The translations under genes were made by a program, and so were the position numbers. A DNA stretch of 35,626 nt, from contig JAZNBF010000004.1 in NCBI GenBank assembly GCA_045586905.1, positions 1 to 35,626 on the forward strand, in the 5' to 3' direction. Below, piece after piece: positions 17,075 to 25,391 of this stretch. The notes under the pieces were generated by a model. That model had not been told where the DNA came from, did no database searches, and was given only the letters and a program-made list of their open reading frames with translations. How positions within the stretch are numbered: position 1 is the stretch's first letter; each line of letters opens with the position of its first letter. This DNA is from RGIG1828 sp045586905. GTDB taxonomy: Bacteria > Bacillota > Clostridia > UMGS1810.

Positions 17075-18178
17075 ATGGATAAACTTCAACTTGCAAGAAA
17101 AACAATAAACGAAACAGATAAGGAAATGGCACAGCTTTTTGTAAAACGCATGGAAGCTGCAAAACTCGTTGCCGAGCACAAAATGGAGCATGGCATTCCC
17201 ATTTTTGATGCAGCACGTGAAGCAGAGGTCATAAAAAACAATTCGTCACTTGTAGAAAACGAAGAAATCAGAGCCTACTATGTCAATTTCATAAAATCTG
17301 TCATGGACATATCCAAAACCTATCAGCACCACATCCTCGAGGGTGCACGTATTGCTTACAGTGGTGTTGAGGGTGCATTTGCCCACATTGCCGCAGGACG
17401 CATCTTCCCCGATGCATCTCTCGTTTCTTACCCAAGCTTCGAAGAAGCATATGCGTCGGTTGAAAGGGGAGAGTGCGACTCGGTTGTACTTCCCATAGAA
17501 AACAGCTACGCAGGCGAAGTTGCACAGGTTGCCGACCTTATGTTCAGTGGTTCACTCTTTGTAAATGGCATCTACGATCTTCACATCACTCACAATCTTT
17601 TAGGCGTTCCCGGATGTGATATTAAAGATATAAAAAGAGTTATCAGCCATCCTCAGGCACTCAGCCAATGCGCAAAATACATAAAAGAAAAAGGCTTTGA
17701 TATTATTCAGGCTCCTAACACTGCCATTGCATCACAGAGAGTATCTCAGGAAGGCGACAAAACCCTTGCCGCCATTGCAAGCAAGGAAACAGCCAGGCTC
17801 TACAATCTCTGTGTGCTCGACCACCACATAAACTCAAGCAGTTCAAACACCACTCGCTTTGCAGTTTTCTCCCGTGTTCAGAATGATGAAGTCATATCAA
17901 AAAATGGCAGTTTCATTCTCCTGTTCACAGTAAACAACGAAGCAGGTGCACTTGCCAAAGCAATAAACATCATAGGCCATCATGGCTTTAATATGAACGC
18001 TCTGAGAAGCCGCCCGGTAAAAGAAGTAAGCTGGCAATACTATTTCTATGTTGAAGCTGAAGGCAACATTCTGAGCGAAAGCGGCAAACAAATGCTTTCA
18101 GAGCTTTCTGCCTGTTGCGACAAGGTAAAGGTGGCAGGCTGCTTTTCCAAAGAACAAATACTTTCCGACGAGGAGTAA
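17075..18178 (+). CDS. pheA: Bifunctional chorismate mutase / prephenate dehydratase (P-protein)
   Basis: 367 aa. CGGAGG (17064-17069) sets the ATG at 17075; the in-frame GTG at 17051 sits in the operator palindrome and is rejected. Converts chorismate to prephenate and then phenylpyruvate. Residues 1-85 form an AroQ-type chorismate mutase (LARKTINETDKEMAQLFVKRMEAAKLVAEHK). Residues about 90-275 are prephenate dehydratase: YSGVEGAFAHIAA, LPIENSYAGEV, SHPQALSQCAKYI, the substrate motif NTTRFAVF. The last 80 residues are an ACT domain (NNEAGALAKAINIIGHHGFNMNALRSRP), the phenylalanine feedback site. First gene of the operon; aroB follows 6 bp after its stop. Confidence 0.95.
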   Translation: MDKLQLARKTINETDKEMAQLFVKRMEAAKLVAEHKMEHGIPIFDAAREAEVIKNNSSLVENEEIRAYYVNFIKSVMDISKTYQHHILEGARIAYSGVEGAFAHIAAGRIFPDASLVSYPSFEEAYASVERGECDSVVLPIENSYAGEVAQVADLMFSGSLFVNGIYDLHITHNLLGVPGCDIKDIKRVISHPQALSQCAKYIKEKGFDIIQAPNTAIASQRVSQEGDKTLAAIASKETARLYNLCVLDHHINSSSSNTTRFAVFSRVQNDEVISKNGSFILLFTVNNEAGALAKAINIIGHHGFNMNALRSRPVKEVSWQYYFYVEAEGNILSESGKQMLSELSACCDKVKVAGCFSKEQILSDEE

Positions 18179-18184
18179 TTTATA

Positions 18185-19201
18185 ATGAATATACGACTAA
18201 ATCTTGGCATAAACAGCTATGACATCATCATAGAAAGAGGTGCTTTAAAAAGAGCCTCCAGTGAGATTAACCTAAAGAGAAAGGTTTTCATCATAACAGA
18301 CGATGGCGTACCTGAACAATACTGTCGCATCTTAGCCGAACAGTGCAAGGAAGCTCATGTTTTCAGCATCCTTGGTGGCGAAGAGAGCAAGAGCCTCCGG
18401 ACCTACGAGATGCTCCTTTCCAAAATGCTCTCCCTTGGCTTCGACCGCACCGATTGTGTTGTCGCAGTTGGTGGTGGAGTGGTTGGTGACCTTTCGGGCT
18501 TTGTTGCCTCATCCTATATGAGAGGCATCGATTTTTACAACATTCCCACAACCGTTCTCTCTCAGATCGATTCTTCCATAGGAGGCAAGGTTGCAGTAAA
18601 TCTTGATGGCATCAAAAACATCGTCGGAGCATTCTATCAGCCAAAAAAGGTGATTATCGATCCTGACGTTCTTTCCACTTTAGATTCCCGTCAGATTTCA
18701 AACGGTCTTGCCGAGGCAGTTAAAATGTCACTCTGCTTTGATGCAGAGCTATTTGAGCTTTTTGAAAATGAAGACGTAATGTCTCACATAGAAACCATCA
18801 TCTTCAAATCTTTAATGATCAAAAAGAATGTGGTCGAAGAGGATGAAAAAGAAAAAGGTCTCCGCAAGGTTTTAAACTTTGGCCACACCATAGGCCATGG
18901 CATAGAAGCACAAAAAGAGCTCGGTCTGTATCATGGCGAATGTGTTGCCCTTGGCATGATTCCCATGTGCTCAGAAAGCGTCAGAGAGCGTCTTTTAAAA
19001 GTTCTCTCAAAGATTTCTCTTCCCACCCGGGCAGAGCTTAATGCCGAAAGTGTCCTCTCCGCCATGACACATGACAAAAAGGTAAAAGGCGACTTTGTAA
19101 CTGCAGTTTATGTAGATAAAGCAGGACAGTTCAGCTTTAAAGATGTAAATATTAAAAGTCTGAAATCAGACATCGAGACACTCAAAGAAAGGAGCAGATA
19201 A
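18185..19201 (+). CDS. aroB: 3-dehydroquinate synthase
   Basis: 338 aa. The ribosome site GAGGAG (18170-18175) lies in the end of pheA. Converts DAHP to 3-dehydroquinate using NAD and a divalent metal. Signature segments: GGEESKSLRTYEMLLSKML, VVAVGGGVVGDLSGFVASSYMRGI, PTTVLSQIDSSIGGKVAVNL, NGLAEAVKM, and the metal histidines in LNFGHTIGHGIEA and YHGECVALGM. Length is slightly short for the family (about 350-360) but all motifs are present. Translationally coupled with aroC, whose ATG starts 1 base after this stop. Confidence 0.95.
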   Translation: MNIRLNLGINSYDIIIERGALKRASSEINLKRKVFIITDDGVPEQYCRILAEQCKEAHVFSILGGEESKSLRTYEMLLSKMLSLGFDRTDCVVAVGGGVVGDLSGFVASSYMRGIDFYNIPTTVLSQIDSSIGGKVAVNLDGIKNIVGAFYQPKKVIIDPDVLSTLDSRQISNGLAEAVKMSLCFDAELFELFENEDVMSHIETIIFKSLMIKKNVVEEDEKEKGLRKVLNFGHTIGHGIEAQKELGLYHGECVALGMIPMCSESVRERLLKVLSKISLPTRAELNAESVLSAMTHDKKVKGDFVTAVYVDKAGQFSFKDVNIKSLKSDIETLKERSR

Positions 19202-19202
19202 A

Positions 19203-20294
19203 ATGAAAAACACATTTGGCTCAAGTGTAAGCATTACACTTTTCGGCGAAAGCCACGGTGCGGAGATTGGTGTGGTAATAGACGGTCTTGCTCCCGGCAT
19301 CGAGGTTGACAATGACTTTATCGCATCAAAGCTCTCTCAGCGTCGTCCCTATGGTGCACTGTCTACCAAAAGGGTAGAAAAAGATGAGTTTAAAATAGTC
19401 AGTGGTGTGTTTGAGGGCAAAACCACAGGCACTCCCATTTGCATCCTTATTCCAAATTGCGACACCAAAAGTCACGACTATCTTGCCTCGAGGTTTCTTC
19501 CCCGTCCCGGCCATGCTGACTACACTGCCAATGTAAAATATCATGGCTTCGAAGACTACCGTGGTGGCGGACATTTCAGTGGCCGCATCACAGCCCCCCT
19601 TGTTGCAGCAGGTGCAATTGCCATTGCTGCCCTTGAGAAAAAAGGTATAAAAATCGGCACTCACATTAAAAAATGTGCCTCTGTATGTGACAGAGATTTT
19701 TCCAATCTCGATGACGACATAAGCTTCCTTTCCTCCTGTCAGTTTCCCGTGCTCGACAGCATTGCTGCCGAAAAAATGCAGTCTGCCATAGAGATGGCTG
19801 GCAAAGACGGTGACAGTGTAGGGGGCATTTTAGAAACAGTTATCACAGGTGTTGATGCAGGCGTTGGCGAGCCTTGGTTCGATTCTGTTGAGAGTCAGCT
19901 TTCTCACATTCTTTTCTCCATTCCTGCTGTAAAGGGAGTTGAGTTCGGCCTTGGTTTTGGCTTTGCCGACAAAAGAGGCAGTGAAGCGAACGATGCATTT
20001 AAGATGAATGATGGCAAAGTTGTCACCACCACCAACAACAACGGTGGCATAAACGGTGGCATCACCAATGGCATGCCCATCACCTTTTCATTGGTCATCA
20101 AGCCTACACCTTCTATATATAAAACACAAAACACAATCGACATGTCTGAACAGACAGACTCATCCATCACTCTTCATGGACGCCACGATCCTGCCATTGT
20201 GCACAGAGCACGTGTCGTAGTAGACAGTGTGTGTGCACTCTGTCTTTGTGATATGCTCGCTATGCGTTATGGCACCGATTGGATAGTGCAGTAG
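19203..20294 (+). CDS. aroC: Chorismate synthase
   Basis: 363 aa. AAAGGAG at 19189-19194 lies inside the aroB end. Converts EPSP to chorismate with reduced FMN. Motifs: GESHGAEIGVVIDG, SQRRPYGAL, RPGHADYT, the FMN loop YRGGGHFSGRITA, NNNGGINGGITNG and RHDPAIVHRARVVV. The final two codons and TAG stop (20289-20294), plus the last base triplet before them, lie in the left end of the TA-flanked palindromic element at 20286, so the element has supplied the present C-terminus. Catalytic regions are upstream and intact, so the enzyme should be functional. Confidence 0.95.
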   Translation: MKNTFGSSVSITLFGESHGAEIGVVIDGLAPGIEVDNDFIASKLSQRRPYGALSTKRVEKDEFKIVSGVFEGKTTGTPICILIPNCDTKSHDYLASRFLPRPGHADYTANVKYHGFEDYRGGGHFSGRITAPLVAAGAIAIAALEKKGIKIGTHIKKCASVCDRDFSNLDDDISFLSSCQFPVLDSIAAEKMQSAIEMAGKDGDSVGGILETVITGVDAGVGEPWFDSVESQLSHILFSIPAVKGVEFGLGFGFADKRGSEANDAFKMNDGKVVTTTNNNGGINGGITNGMPITFSLVIKPTPSIYKTQNTIDMSEQTDSSITLHGRHDPAIVHRARVVVDSVCALCLCDMLAMRYGTDWIVQ

Positions 20295-20558
20295 GGCTCG
20301 AACCCCTGTTGTCTAAAACAAAGTATTTTTGAAGCCTTTCAACTTGTCGGTCTTGAAGGGCGTCAGCCCATCTGCGACCTCCGCGTTAAAATTCTCCTTA
20401 AAATACTTAGTTTTAGATGCGAGCAGTTTTAACAGCGGCAAATTTTCATGAAACAAGGAAAAGACCGCAGGTAATACTGTCGTATTATCAAGGGGTTTGA
20501 CACAGTTTCAGGGAAATTTACCCTGTTAAAACCAATAGGTGTTCAAGTTCTACTGCAC
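20286..20558. mobile_element. MITE-like TA-flanked foldback element between aroC and aroE-K
   Basis: 273-bp non-coding element. Its terminal inverted repeats are 26 bp (20286-20311 and 20533-20558, about 5 mismatches, mostly transitions), flanked on both sides by TA (20284-20285 and 20559-20560), the target duplication of IS630/Tc1-mariner-type transposition. Inside are two further hairpins: 20312-20329 with 20400-20417 (18 bp, 1 mismatch), enclosing smaller stems such as GGGC-GTCA-GCCC; and 20426-20435 with 20523-20532 (perfect), enclosing 20440-20454 with 20505-20519 (6 + 6 bp around an internal loop) and the tip TAATAC-TGTC-GTATTA (20472-20487). The RNA would fold as a closed three-way junction. 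No ORF of note. It interrupts the aro operon without an obvious terminator T-run. Assignment to a transposon family is inference. Confidence 0.7.
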
Positions 20559-20665
20559 TAAAGCACACATGAATCGTACCCCACATGGTTTTAAGATGAC
20601 AATTTGAGTCAATCCTTAATAAAATTTCTTGAAAATACTGACGCAACTGCTTAAAGGATGATAAC

Positions 20666-21919
20666 ATGAAATACGGACTTATCGGCGAAAAGCTTGGCCA
20701 TAGCTTTTCCAAAGAAATACATGAGCAAATAGAAAATTACACCTACACCCTTTGTGAGCTCAGCCCCGACGAGCTTGACAGCTTTATGACAAAAAGGGAA
20801 TTTTGTGCCATAAATGTAACCATTCCCTATAAAGAAAAAGTCATTCCATATCTTGATTATGTAAGCGACAGAGCAAAAGCCATCGGAGCAGTGAACACCA
20901 TTGTCAACATTGACGGTAAGCTCTATGGCTATAACACCGACTGCCTTGGCCTTTCTGCTCTTATGCGCAAGGCAGATATTTTTCCCAAGGGCAAAAAGGT
21001 GCTCATATTAGGCACAGGCGCAACATCCAAAACTGCCCGTTCTGTTGCAGACGAGCTTGGTGCCAAAGAGATAATCATCGTCGGCAGAAGCCCAAAGGAC
21101 GGCAGCATCACCTATGATGAAATGTATAAATCTCACAAAGATGCCGACATCATCATAAACACCACCCCCTGCGGCATGTATCCCGACTGCACCCAAAGCC
21201 CTGTCGACATTACGGAGTTTACCTCTCTTTCGGGAGTGGTCGATGTAATATACAACCCCCTGCGCTCGCCTTTGGTAACAAAAGCAAAAAGCCTGGGCAT
21301 AAATGCTGTGGGAGGACTTTACATGCTCGTCTCTCAGGCAATTTATGCAATCGAAAAATTTGTGGGCAGAGAATATGACGAAACCCTCGCAGATAGCATA
21401 TATAACAGCATCAAATCATCCAGAGAAAACATAGTCCTTGTGGGCATGCCTTCCTCGGGCAAAAGCACAATTGCGCGTGAGCTTGCCGCGCTCACCGGAC
21501 GCGAAATGACAGACACCGACCAGCTCATTGTCACCACTCACAATATGCCCATTCCCGATATTTTCAAAAATTTTGGCGAAAAGGTTTTCAGAAAGTGGGA
21601 GAGTGAGGCTGTGAAAGAAGTTTCCAAAAAAAGTGGTGTCATCATTGCCACAGGAGGAGGAGCAGTGCTTAATCCCGACAATGTCGCTGCCCTCAGGCAA
21701 AACGGTAAAATATATTTTATCGACAGACCTCTCGAGGCCCTTTTCCCCACATCTGACCGTCCTCTTGCTCAAAATAAAGAGGCCATCATCAATCTGTACA
21801 ATGAGCGATACCCCATCTACACATCATCTGCAGACAGTATCGTTATAAACAATAAATCAACATCCGAACTCAGCGATGCAATAATTCTTATGCACAATCT
21901 TGGAGGTGACAAAAGCTAA
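20666..21919 (+). CDS. aroE-aroK: Fused shikimate dehydrogenase / shikimate kinase (AroE-AroK)
   Basis: 417 aa. AAAGGA at 20653-20658 precedes the ATG. Residues 1-250 are AroE (3-dehydroshikimate to shikimate, NADPH): GEKLGHSFSKEIHE, NVTIPYKEKVIPYLD with the catalytic Lys, GAVNTIV, YNTDCLG, the nucleotide loop LILGTGATSKTA, INTTPCGMYP, VGGLYMLVSQA. Residues about 255-417 are AroK (shikimate 3-phosphorylation): P-loop VGMPSSGKSTIARELA, TDTDQLI, ATGGGAVLN, the lid DRPLAQNK and NERYPIY. Both halves carry complete active sites, so this is a genuine two-step fusion rather than a frameshift artefact. It follows the inserted element, 372 bp after aroC, and is immediately followed by aroA. Confidence 0.94.
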   Translation: MKYGLIGEKLGHSFSKEIHEQIENYTYTLCELSPDELDSFMTKREFCAINVTIPYKEKVIPYLDYVSDRAKAIGAVNTIVNIDGKLYGYNTDCLGLSALMRKADIFPKGKKVLILGTGATSKTARSVADELGAKEIIIVGRSPKDGSITYDEMYKSHKDADIIINTTPCGMYPDCTQSPVDITEFTSLSGVVDVIYNPLRSPLVTKAKSLGINAVGGLYMLVSQAIYAIEKFVGREYDETLADSIYNSIKSSRENIVLVGMPSSGKSTIARELAALTGREMTDTDQLIVTTHNMPIPDIFKNFGEKVFRKWESEAVKEVSKKSGVIIATGGGAVLNPDNVAALRQNGKIYFIDRPLEALFPTSDRPLAQNKEAIINLYNERYPIYTSSADSIVINNKSTSELSDAIILMHNLGGDKS

Positions 21920-23137
21920 ATGAAAATACAAATCAGTCCGTCAAAGGCACAAGGCAGCATCATAGCTCCACCGTCCAAAAGCATTGCCCACCGTATGCTC
22001 ATCTCGGCAGGTCTTGCACCGGGCAAAAGCATCGTGCATGGCATTGCGCCCTCCGAAGATATTTTAGCCACCCTCGATTGTCTCGCCTCTCTCGGCGCAA
22101 ACTATATCTTTGAAAATGGCACAGTCACCATAGAGGGCACCAATCCTTTTTCGGTTTCACCGTCAGAACTTCATTGCCGCGAAAGCGGAAGCACCCTGAG
22201 GTTTTTTATCCCTCTTTGTCTTTTAAGCGGCAAAAAGCATACGCTCTATGGCAGTGAGACTCTTCTCACCCGTCCTCTTTCTGTGTATGAAGATATATGC
22301 AAAGAACAGAATTTGCGATTTACCAAAAGTAGCTCTTCCATAGAGCTTTCGGGAGTTTTGTCGCCCGGCAGCTACCGTGTAAAAGGCAACATAAGCAGCC
22401 AGTTTATAAGCGGACTTTTGTTCGCTCTTCCTCTTTTAGATGGCGACAGCACCATAAGCATCGCCCCGCCGATTGAAAGCCTTTCCTATATCAATCTCAC
22501 CATTCAGGCTCTCTCAGACTTTGGAGTAAAGGTTGAATGGACCGACGAACGCACCCTCTTTGTAAAAGGCAATCAAAGCTATATTGCACATGAGGTGAGC
22601 GTTGAAGGCGACTATTCCAATGCGGCATTTTTTGAAGCACTCAACATGCTCGATGGTAATGTGAGCATAGGCGGACTGTCTCCCAACAGTCTTCAGGGCG
22701 ATAGGGTATATTCAAGATTTTTCGAAATGCTTTCCCGTGGCACTCCCACCATACACATTTCCGATTGCCCCGACCTCGGCCCCATACTCTTTGCTGTTGC
22801 TGCCTGCAAAAACGGTGGCGTTTTCACCGGCACCCGAAGACTTAAAATCAAAGAAAGCGACAGAGCTGCATCAATGGCAGAGGAGCTTCAGAAGTTTGGC
22901 GTTTCGGTAAAAATGACCGACGATTCGGTGGTGGTATATCCGGCACAGTTTCATGCACCAAAAGATGTGCTGTATGGTCACAACGACCATCGCATAGTCA
23001 TGTCCCTTTCTGTTCTCCTCACCCTCACAGGTGGTGAGATAGACGGTGCAGAAGCAGTATCAAAAAGCATGCCCGACTTCTTTGACAAACTAAAATCCAT
23101 AGGCATTGAGGTGAAAGAATATGCAGATAATCAATAA
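21920..23137 (+). CDS. aroA: 5-enolpyruvylshikimate-3-phosphate synthase
   Basis: 405 aa. The ATG directly abuts the stop of aroE-K; GGAGGTGA at 21901-21908 is the ribosome site. Transfers enolpyruvyl from PEP to shikimate-3-phosphate. Motifs: PPSKSIAHRMLISAGL, RESGSTLRFFIPL (the PEP/glyphosate-binding loop), GNISSQFISGLLFALP, QGDRVYSRFF, the catalytic-acid region SDCPDLGPILF, RLKIKESDRA and GHNDHRIVMSLSV. Somewhat shorter than the usual about 430. Glyphosate response cannot be predicted from this alone. Confidence 0.94.
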   Translation: MKIQISPSKAQGSIIAPPSKSIAHRMLISAGLAPGKSIVHGIAPSEDILATLDCLASLGANYIFENGTVTIEGTNPFSVSPSELHCRESGSTLRFFIPLCLLSGKKHTLYGSETLLTRPLSVYEDICKEQNLRFTKSSSSIELSGVLSPGSYRVKGNISSQFISGLLFALPLLDGDSTISIAPPIESLSYINLTIQALSDFGVKVEWTDERTLFVKGNQSYIAHEVSVEGDYSNAAFFEALNMLDGNVSIGGLSPNSLQGDRVYSRFFEMLSRGTPTIHISDCPDLGPILFAVAACKNGGVFTGTRRLKIKESDRAASMAEELQKFGVSVKMTDDSVVVYPAQFHAPKDVLYGHNDHRIVMSLSVLLTLTGGEIDGAEAVSKSMPDFFDKLKSIGIEVKEYADNQ

Positions 23138-23981
23138 AAACATCCGTTTCCTCATAGTAGGCCTCGGTCTCATTGGTGGCAGCTATGCCAAGGCTCTGCG
23201 CAAAAAAGGTTTTTATGTTTCAGCTATAAATGACACATACTCTGCCATCGACTATGCACTCAGCGAGCACATTATAGACGAAGGCTATGACTATGTTGAA
23301 CCAAAGGCAGTAGAAAATGCCGACATAATAGTCTTTTCCCTCTATCCAAAAGTCTTTACCGAGTGGGTGAAAGCCAACAGCCACCTTTTCAAAAAAGGAA
23401 CCATAATAACCGATGTCACAGGCGTCAAAGGCTGCATTGCAGATGAAATTCAGTCTCTTCTTCCCGAAGGCGTCGAATTCATAGCAGCTCACCCAATGGC
23501 AGGACGTGAGGTCTACGGTGTCGAAAACAGTGACGATAAAATCTTCGAAGGTGCCAACTATATCGTAGTTCCTACCGAAAAAAACACCCCCGGTGCAATT
23601 GAGCTTTGCAAAGATATTGGCAAGGTTTTAGGCTTTGGTCGCATTTCAGAGCTTTCCCCAAGTGACCACGATGAGATGATAGGTTTTGTCTCTCAGCTCA
23701 CCCACGTAATTGCAGTTTCTCTTATGACATGTTCCGACAATGAACATCTTGTAAGTTATACAGGCGACTCCTTCCGTGATCTCACAAGAATTGCCCGCAT
23801 AAACGAAAACATGTGGTCTGAGCTTTTTATGCTCAACAAAGATGCCCTTCTCCGTCAGATAGACACCTTTATGGAAGAGTGCTCTGATTTAAGAGAAATG
23901 ATAGCCGCGGGTGATGCAGAGTCACTCAAAGATAAAATGCGTCTTTCAACCAAAAGACGAGCTTTATTTGACAAAAAATAA
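23121..23981 (+). CDS. tyrA: Prephenate dehydrogenase
   Basis: 286 aa. It overlaps the end of aroA by 17 bases; GAGGTGA at 23108-23114 fits the ATG at 23121. Oxidatively decarboxylates prephenate (or arogenate) to the tyrosine precursor. The nucleotide-binding loop is FLIVGLGLIGGSYAKALRKKG, followed by VFSLYPKV, the TDVTGVKG segment, AAHPMAGREVYGV and SQLTHVIAV, the usual TyrA substrate-site pattern. No ACT or chorismate mutase domain is fused. Because the N-terminal coenzyme region is short, NAD versus NADP preference cannot be judged safely. Confidence 0.93.
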   Translation: MQIINKNIRFLIVGLGLIGGSYAKALRKKGFYVSAINDTYSAIDYALSEHIIDEGYDYVEPKAVENADIIVFSLYPKVFTEWVKANSHLFKKGTIITDVTGVKGCIADEIQSLLPEGVEFIAAHPMAGREVYGVENSDDKIFEGANYIVVPTEKNTPGAIELCKDIGKVLGFGRISELSPSDHDEMIGFVSQLTHVIAVSLMTCSDNEHLVSYTGDSFRDLTRIARINENMWSELFMLNKDALLRQIDTFMEECSDLREMIAAGDAESLKDKMRLSTKRRALFDKK

Positions 23982-23999
23982 TGAAAGAAGGAATATACA

Positions 24000-25028
24000 A
24001 TGAATATGATATTTGAAAGAAAACTCCCCATACCTCAGGAAGTCAAAGCAATGTATCCTCTCTCCGATGATCTTGCCAAAATAGTAAGTGACAGAGATGC
24101 AGAAATTGCTGATATTTTCACAGGCAAGTCCGACAAACTGATTCTCGTAATAGGACCTTGCTCTGCCGACAACGAAGATAGCGTTATAAATTACATCATC
24201 CGTCTCCGCGAGGTTCAGGAAAAGGTCAAAGATAAAATTTTCATCATTCCCCGCATCTACACCAACAAACCCCGTACCACAGGTGATGGCTACAAGGGCA
24301 TGCTTCATCAGCCCGATCCCAATGAAAAACCCGACATGTTAAAAGGCATTATCGCCATCAGAGAGCTTCACATGAGAGCTCTAAGAGAGACCGGCTTTTC
24401 CTGTGCCGATGAAATGCTCTACCCCGAAAACTATCGCTATCTCAACGACCTTCTTTCCTATGTGGCAATAGGTGCACGCTCAGTAGAAAATCAGCAGCAC
24501 CGTCTCACATCAAGTGGTCTCGACATCCCCGTTGGAATGAAAAACCCCACCGGTGGCGACCTTTCTGTTATGATGAATGCCATCACTGCTGCTCAGCACA
24601 AACACACCTTCATCTATCGTGGCTGGGAGGTTCATTCTCAGGGTAACCCCCTTGCTCATTCTATCCTCCGTGGCTATGTCAACAAACACGGTCAGTCCCT
24701 CCCCAACTATCACTACGAAGACCTTATGTCGCTCTGTGAGCTCTACGATGCATCAGGCCTTGCCAATCCTTCTGTCATAATCGATACCAACCATGCTAAC
24801 TCCGGCAAAAAATATCTTGAGCAAACAAGAATTGCCAAAGATGTTATGCATTCCTGCCGCCACGATGCGCGCATCAAAAAACTCGTCAAAGGCTTTATGA
24901 TTGAAAGCTACATCGAAGACGGTGCCCAGAAGATTGGCGAGAGCATATATGGCAAATCCATCACCGATCCCTGTCTTGGATGGGGAAAAACCGAAAAACT
25001 TATATATGATTTAGCAGAATTAAATTAA
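24000..25028 (+). CDS. aroF: 3-deoxy-7-phosphoheptulonate (DAHP) synthase, AroF/G/H type
   Basis: 342 aa. GAAGGA at about 23986-23991 precedes the ATG. Condenses PEP and erythrose-4-phosphate, the committed step of the shikimate pathway. Class I-alpha features: VIGPCSADNEDSVINY, IPRIYTNKPRTTGDGYKGMLHQPD, ARSVENQQHRLTSSGLDIPVGMKNPTGG, IIDTNHANSGKK (metal) and GFMIESYIEDGAQK. Which feedback isoform it corresponds to (Phe, Tyr or Trp) cannot be read from this; the aroF symbol is a convenience. Last gene of the operon, 18 bp after tyrA and before a strong terminator. Confidence 0.93.
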   Translation: MNMIFERKLPIPQEVKAMYPLSDDLAKIVSDRDAEIADIFTGKSDKLILVIGPCSADNEDSVINYIIRLREVQEKVKDKIFIIPRIYTNKPRTTGDGYKGMLHQPDPNEKPDMLKGIIAIRELHMRALRETGFSCADEMLYPENYRYLNDLLSYVAIGARSVENQQHRLTSSGLDIPVGMKNPTGGDLSVMMNAITAAQHKHTFIYRGWEVHSQGNPLAHSILRGYVNKHGQSLPNYHYEDLMSLCELYDASGLANPSVIIDTNHANSGKKYLEQTRIAKDVMHSCRHDARIKKLVKGFMIESYIEDGAQKIGESIYGKSITDPCLGWGKTEKLIYDLAELN

Positions 25029-25038
25029 AAAATACTTT

Positions 25039-25083
25039 CTGCCCCAAACTGAAGCTCATCAGGATTTGGGGCAGTTTGTTTTA
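25039..25083 (+). terminator. Rho-independent terminator of the aromatic operon
   Basis: Perfect 10-bp GC-rich stem, arms 25039-25048 and 25065-25074, with a further CTGA/TCAG pairing inside and a T-rich tail. Confidence 0.88.
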
Positions 25084-25391
25084 TATCGGGTGTTACAATT
25101 TATTGTTGATTTTTATGTAGATTCATGCTGTTGGAACTTCGTTTTTTCTTTGGTTTATATCGGAGCCTATGATAGAAAAACTTGAAAGAATTAAGGTTAA
25201 ATACGGGCTTGTGATATAAGCAAATATTATTAATTTTTATATTGACAAATAAGTGTTTTAAATGTATACTAACCTTGTTGATAAGTGTTACGCAAAAATT
25301 GTCAGAATATTATCATAACATTGTCAAAAAACAGTCTTGCATATCGTCAAACAATTCAATATATATGTTGTCCTACCGGAGCGTGAAAATT
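25084..25391 (+). other. Intergenic region and leader before the phosphodiesterase pair
   Basis: About 310 bp, AT-rich. It holds the promoter at 25242-25270 and then a 114-nt leader with TTGTCA repeated (around 25299 and 25323). A 16-codon ORF at 25169-25219 has a GGAG ahead of it but nothing else to support it. I see no RNA gene or riboswitch fold I recognise. Confidence 0.5.
25242..25270 (+). promoter_or_regulatory. Sigma-A promoter of the phosphodiesterase pair
   Basis: TTGACA (25242-25247), 17-bp spacer, TATACT (25265-25270). It shows that the open frame extending upstream of 25392 is not coding. Confidence 0.85.

Noticed and set aside
20286..20311. tRNA 3' end on the minus strand (GGTTCGAGCCC-like T-arm)
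   Set aside because: The stem does not close as a T-arm, no acceptor or anticodon arms follow, and the sequence is explained as one end of the inverted-repeat element.
25169..25219. 16-codon ORF (MIEKLERIKVKYGLVI)
   Set aside because: It has a GGAG ahead of it but no promoter, homology or context; too short to call.
25242..25391. Upstream extension of the first phosphodiesterase by 50 codons
   Set aside because: Its TTG start is the -35 box of a TTGACA-17-TATACT promoter, and the paralogue begins with MKKPKLL, matching ATG 25392.
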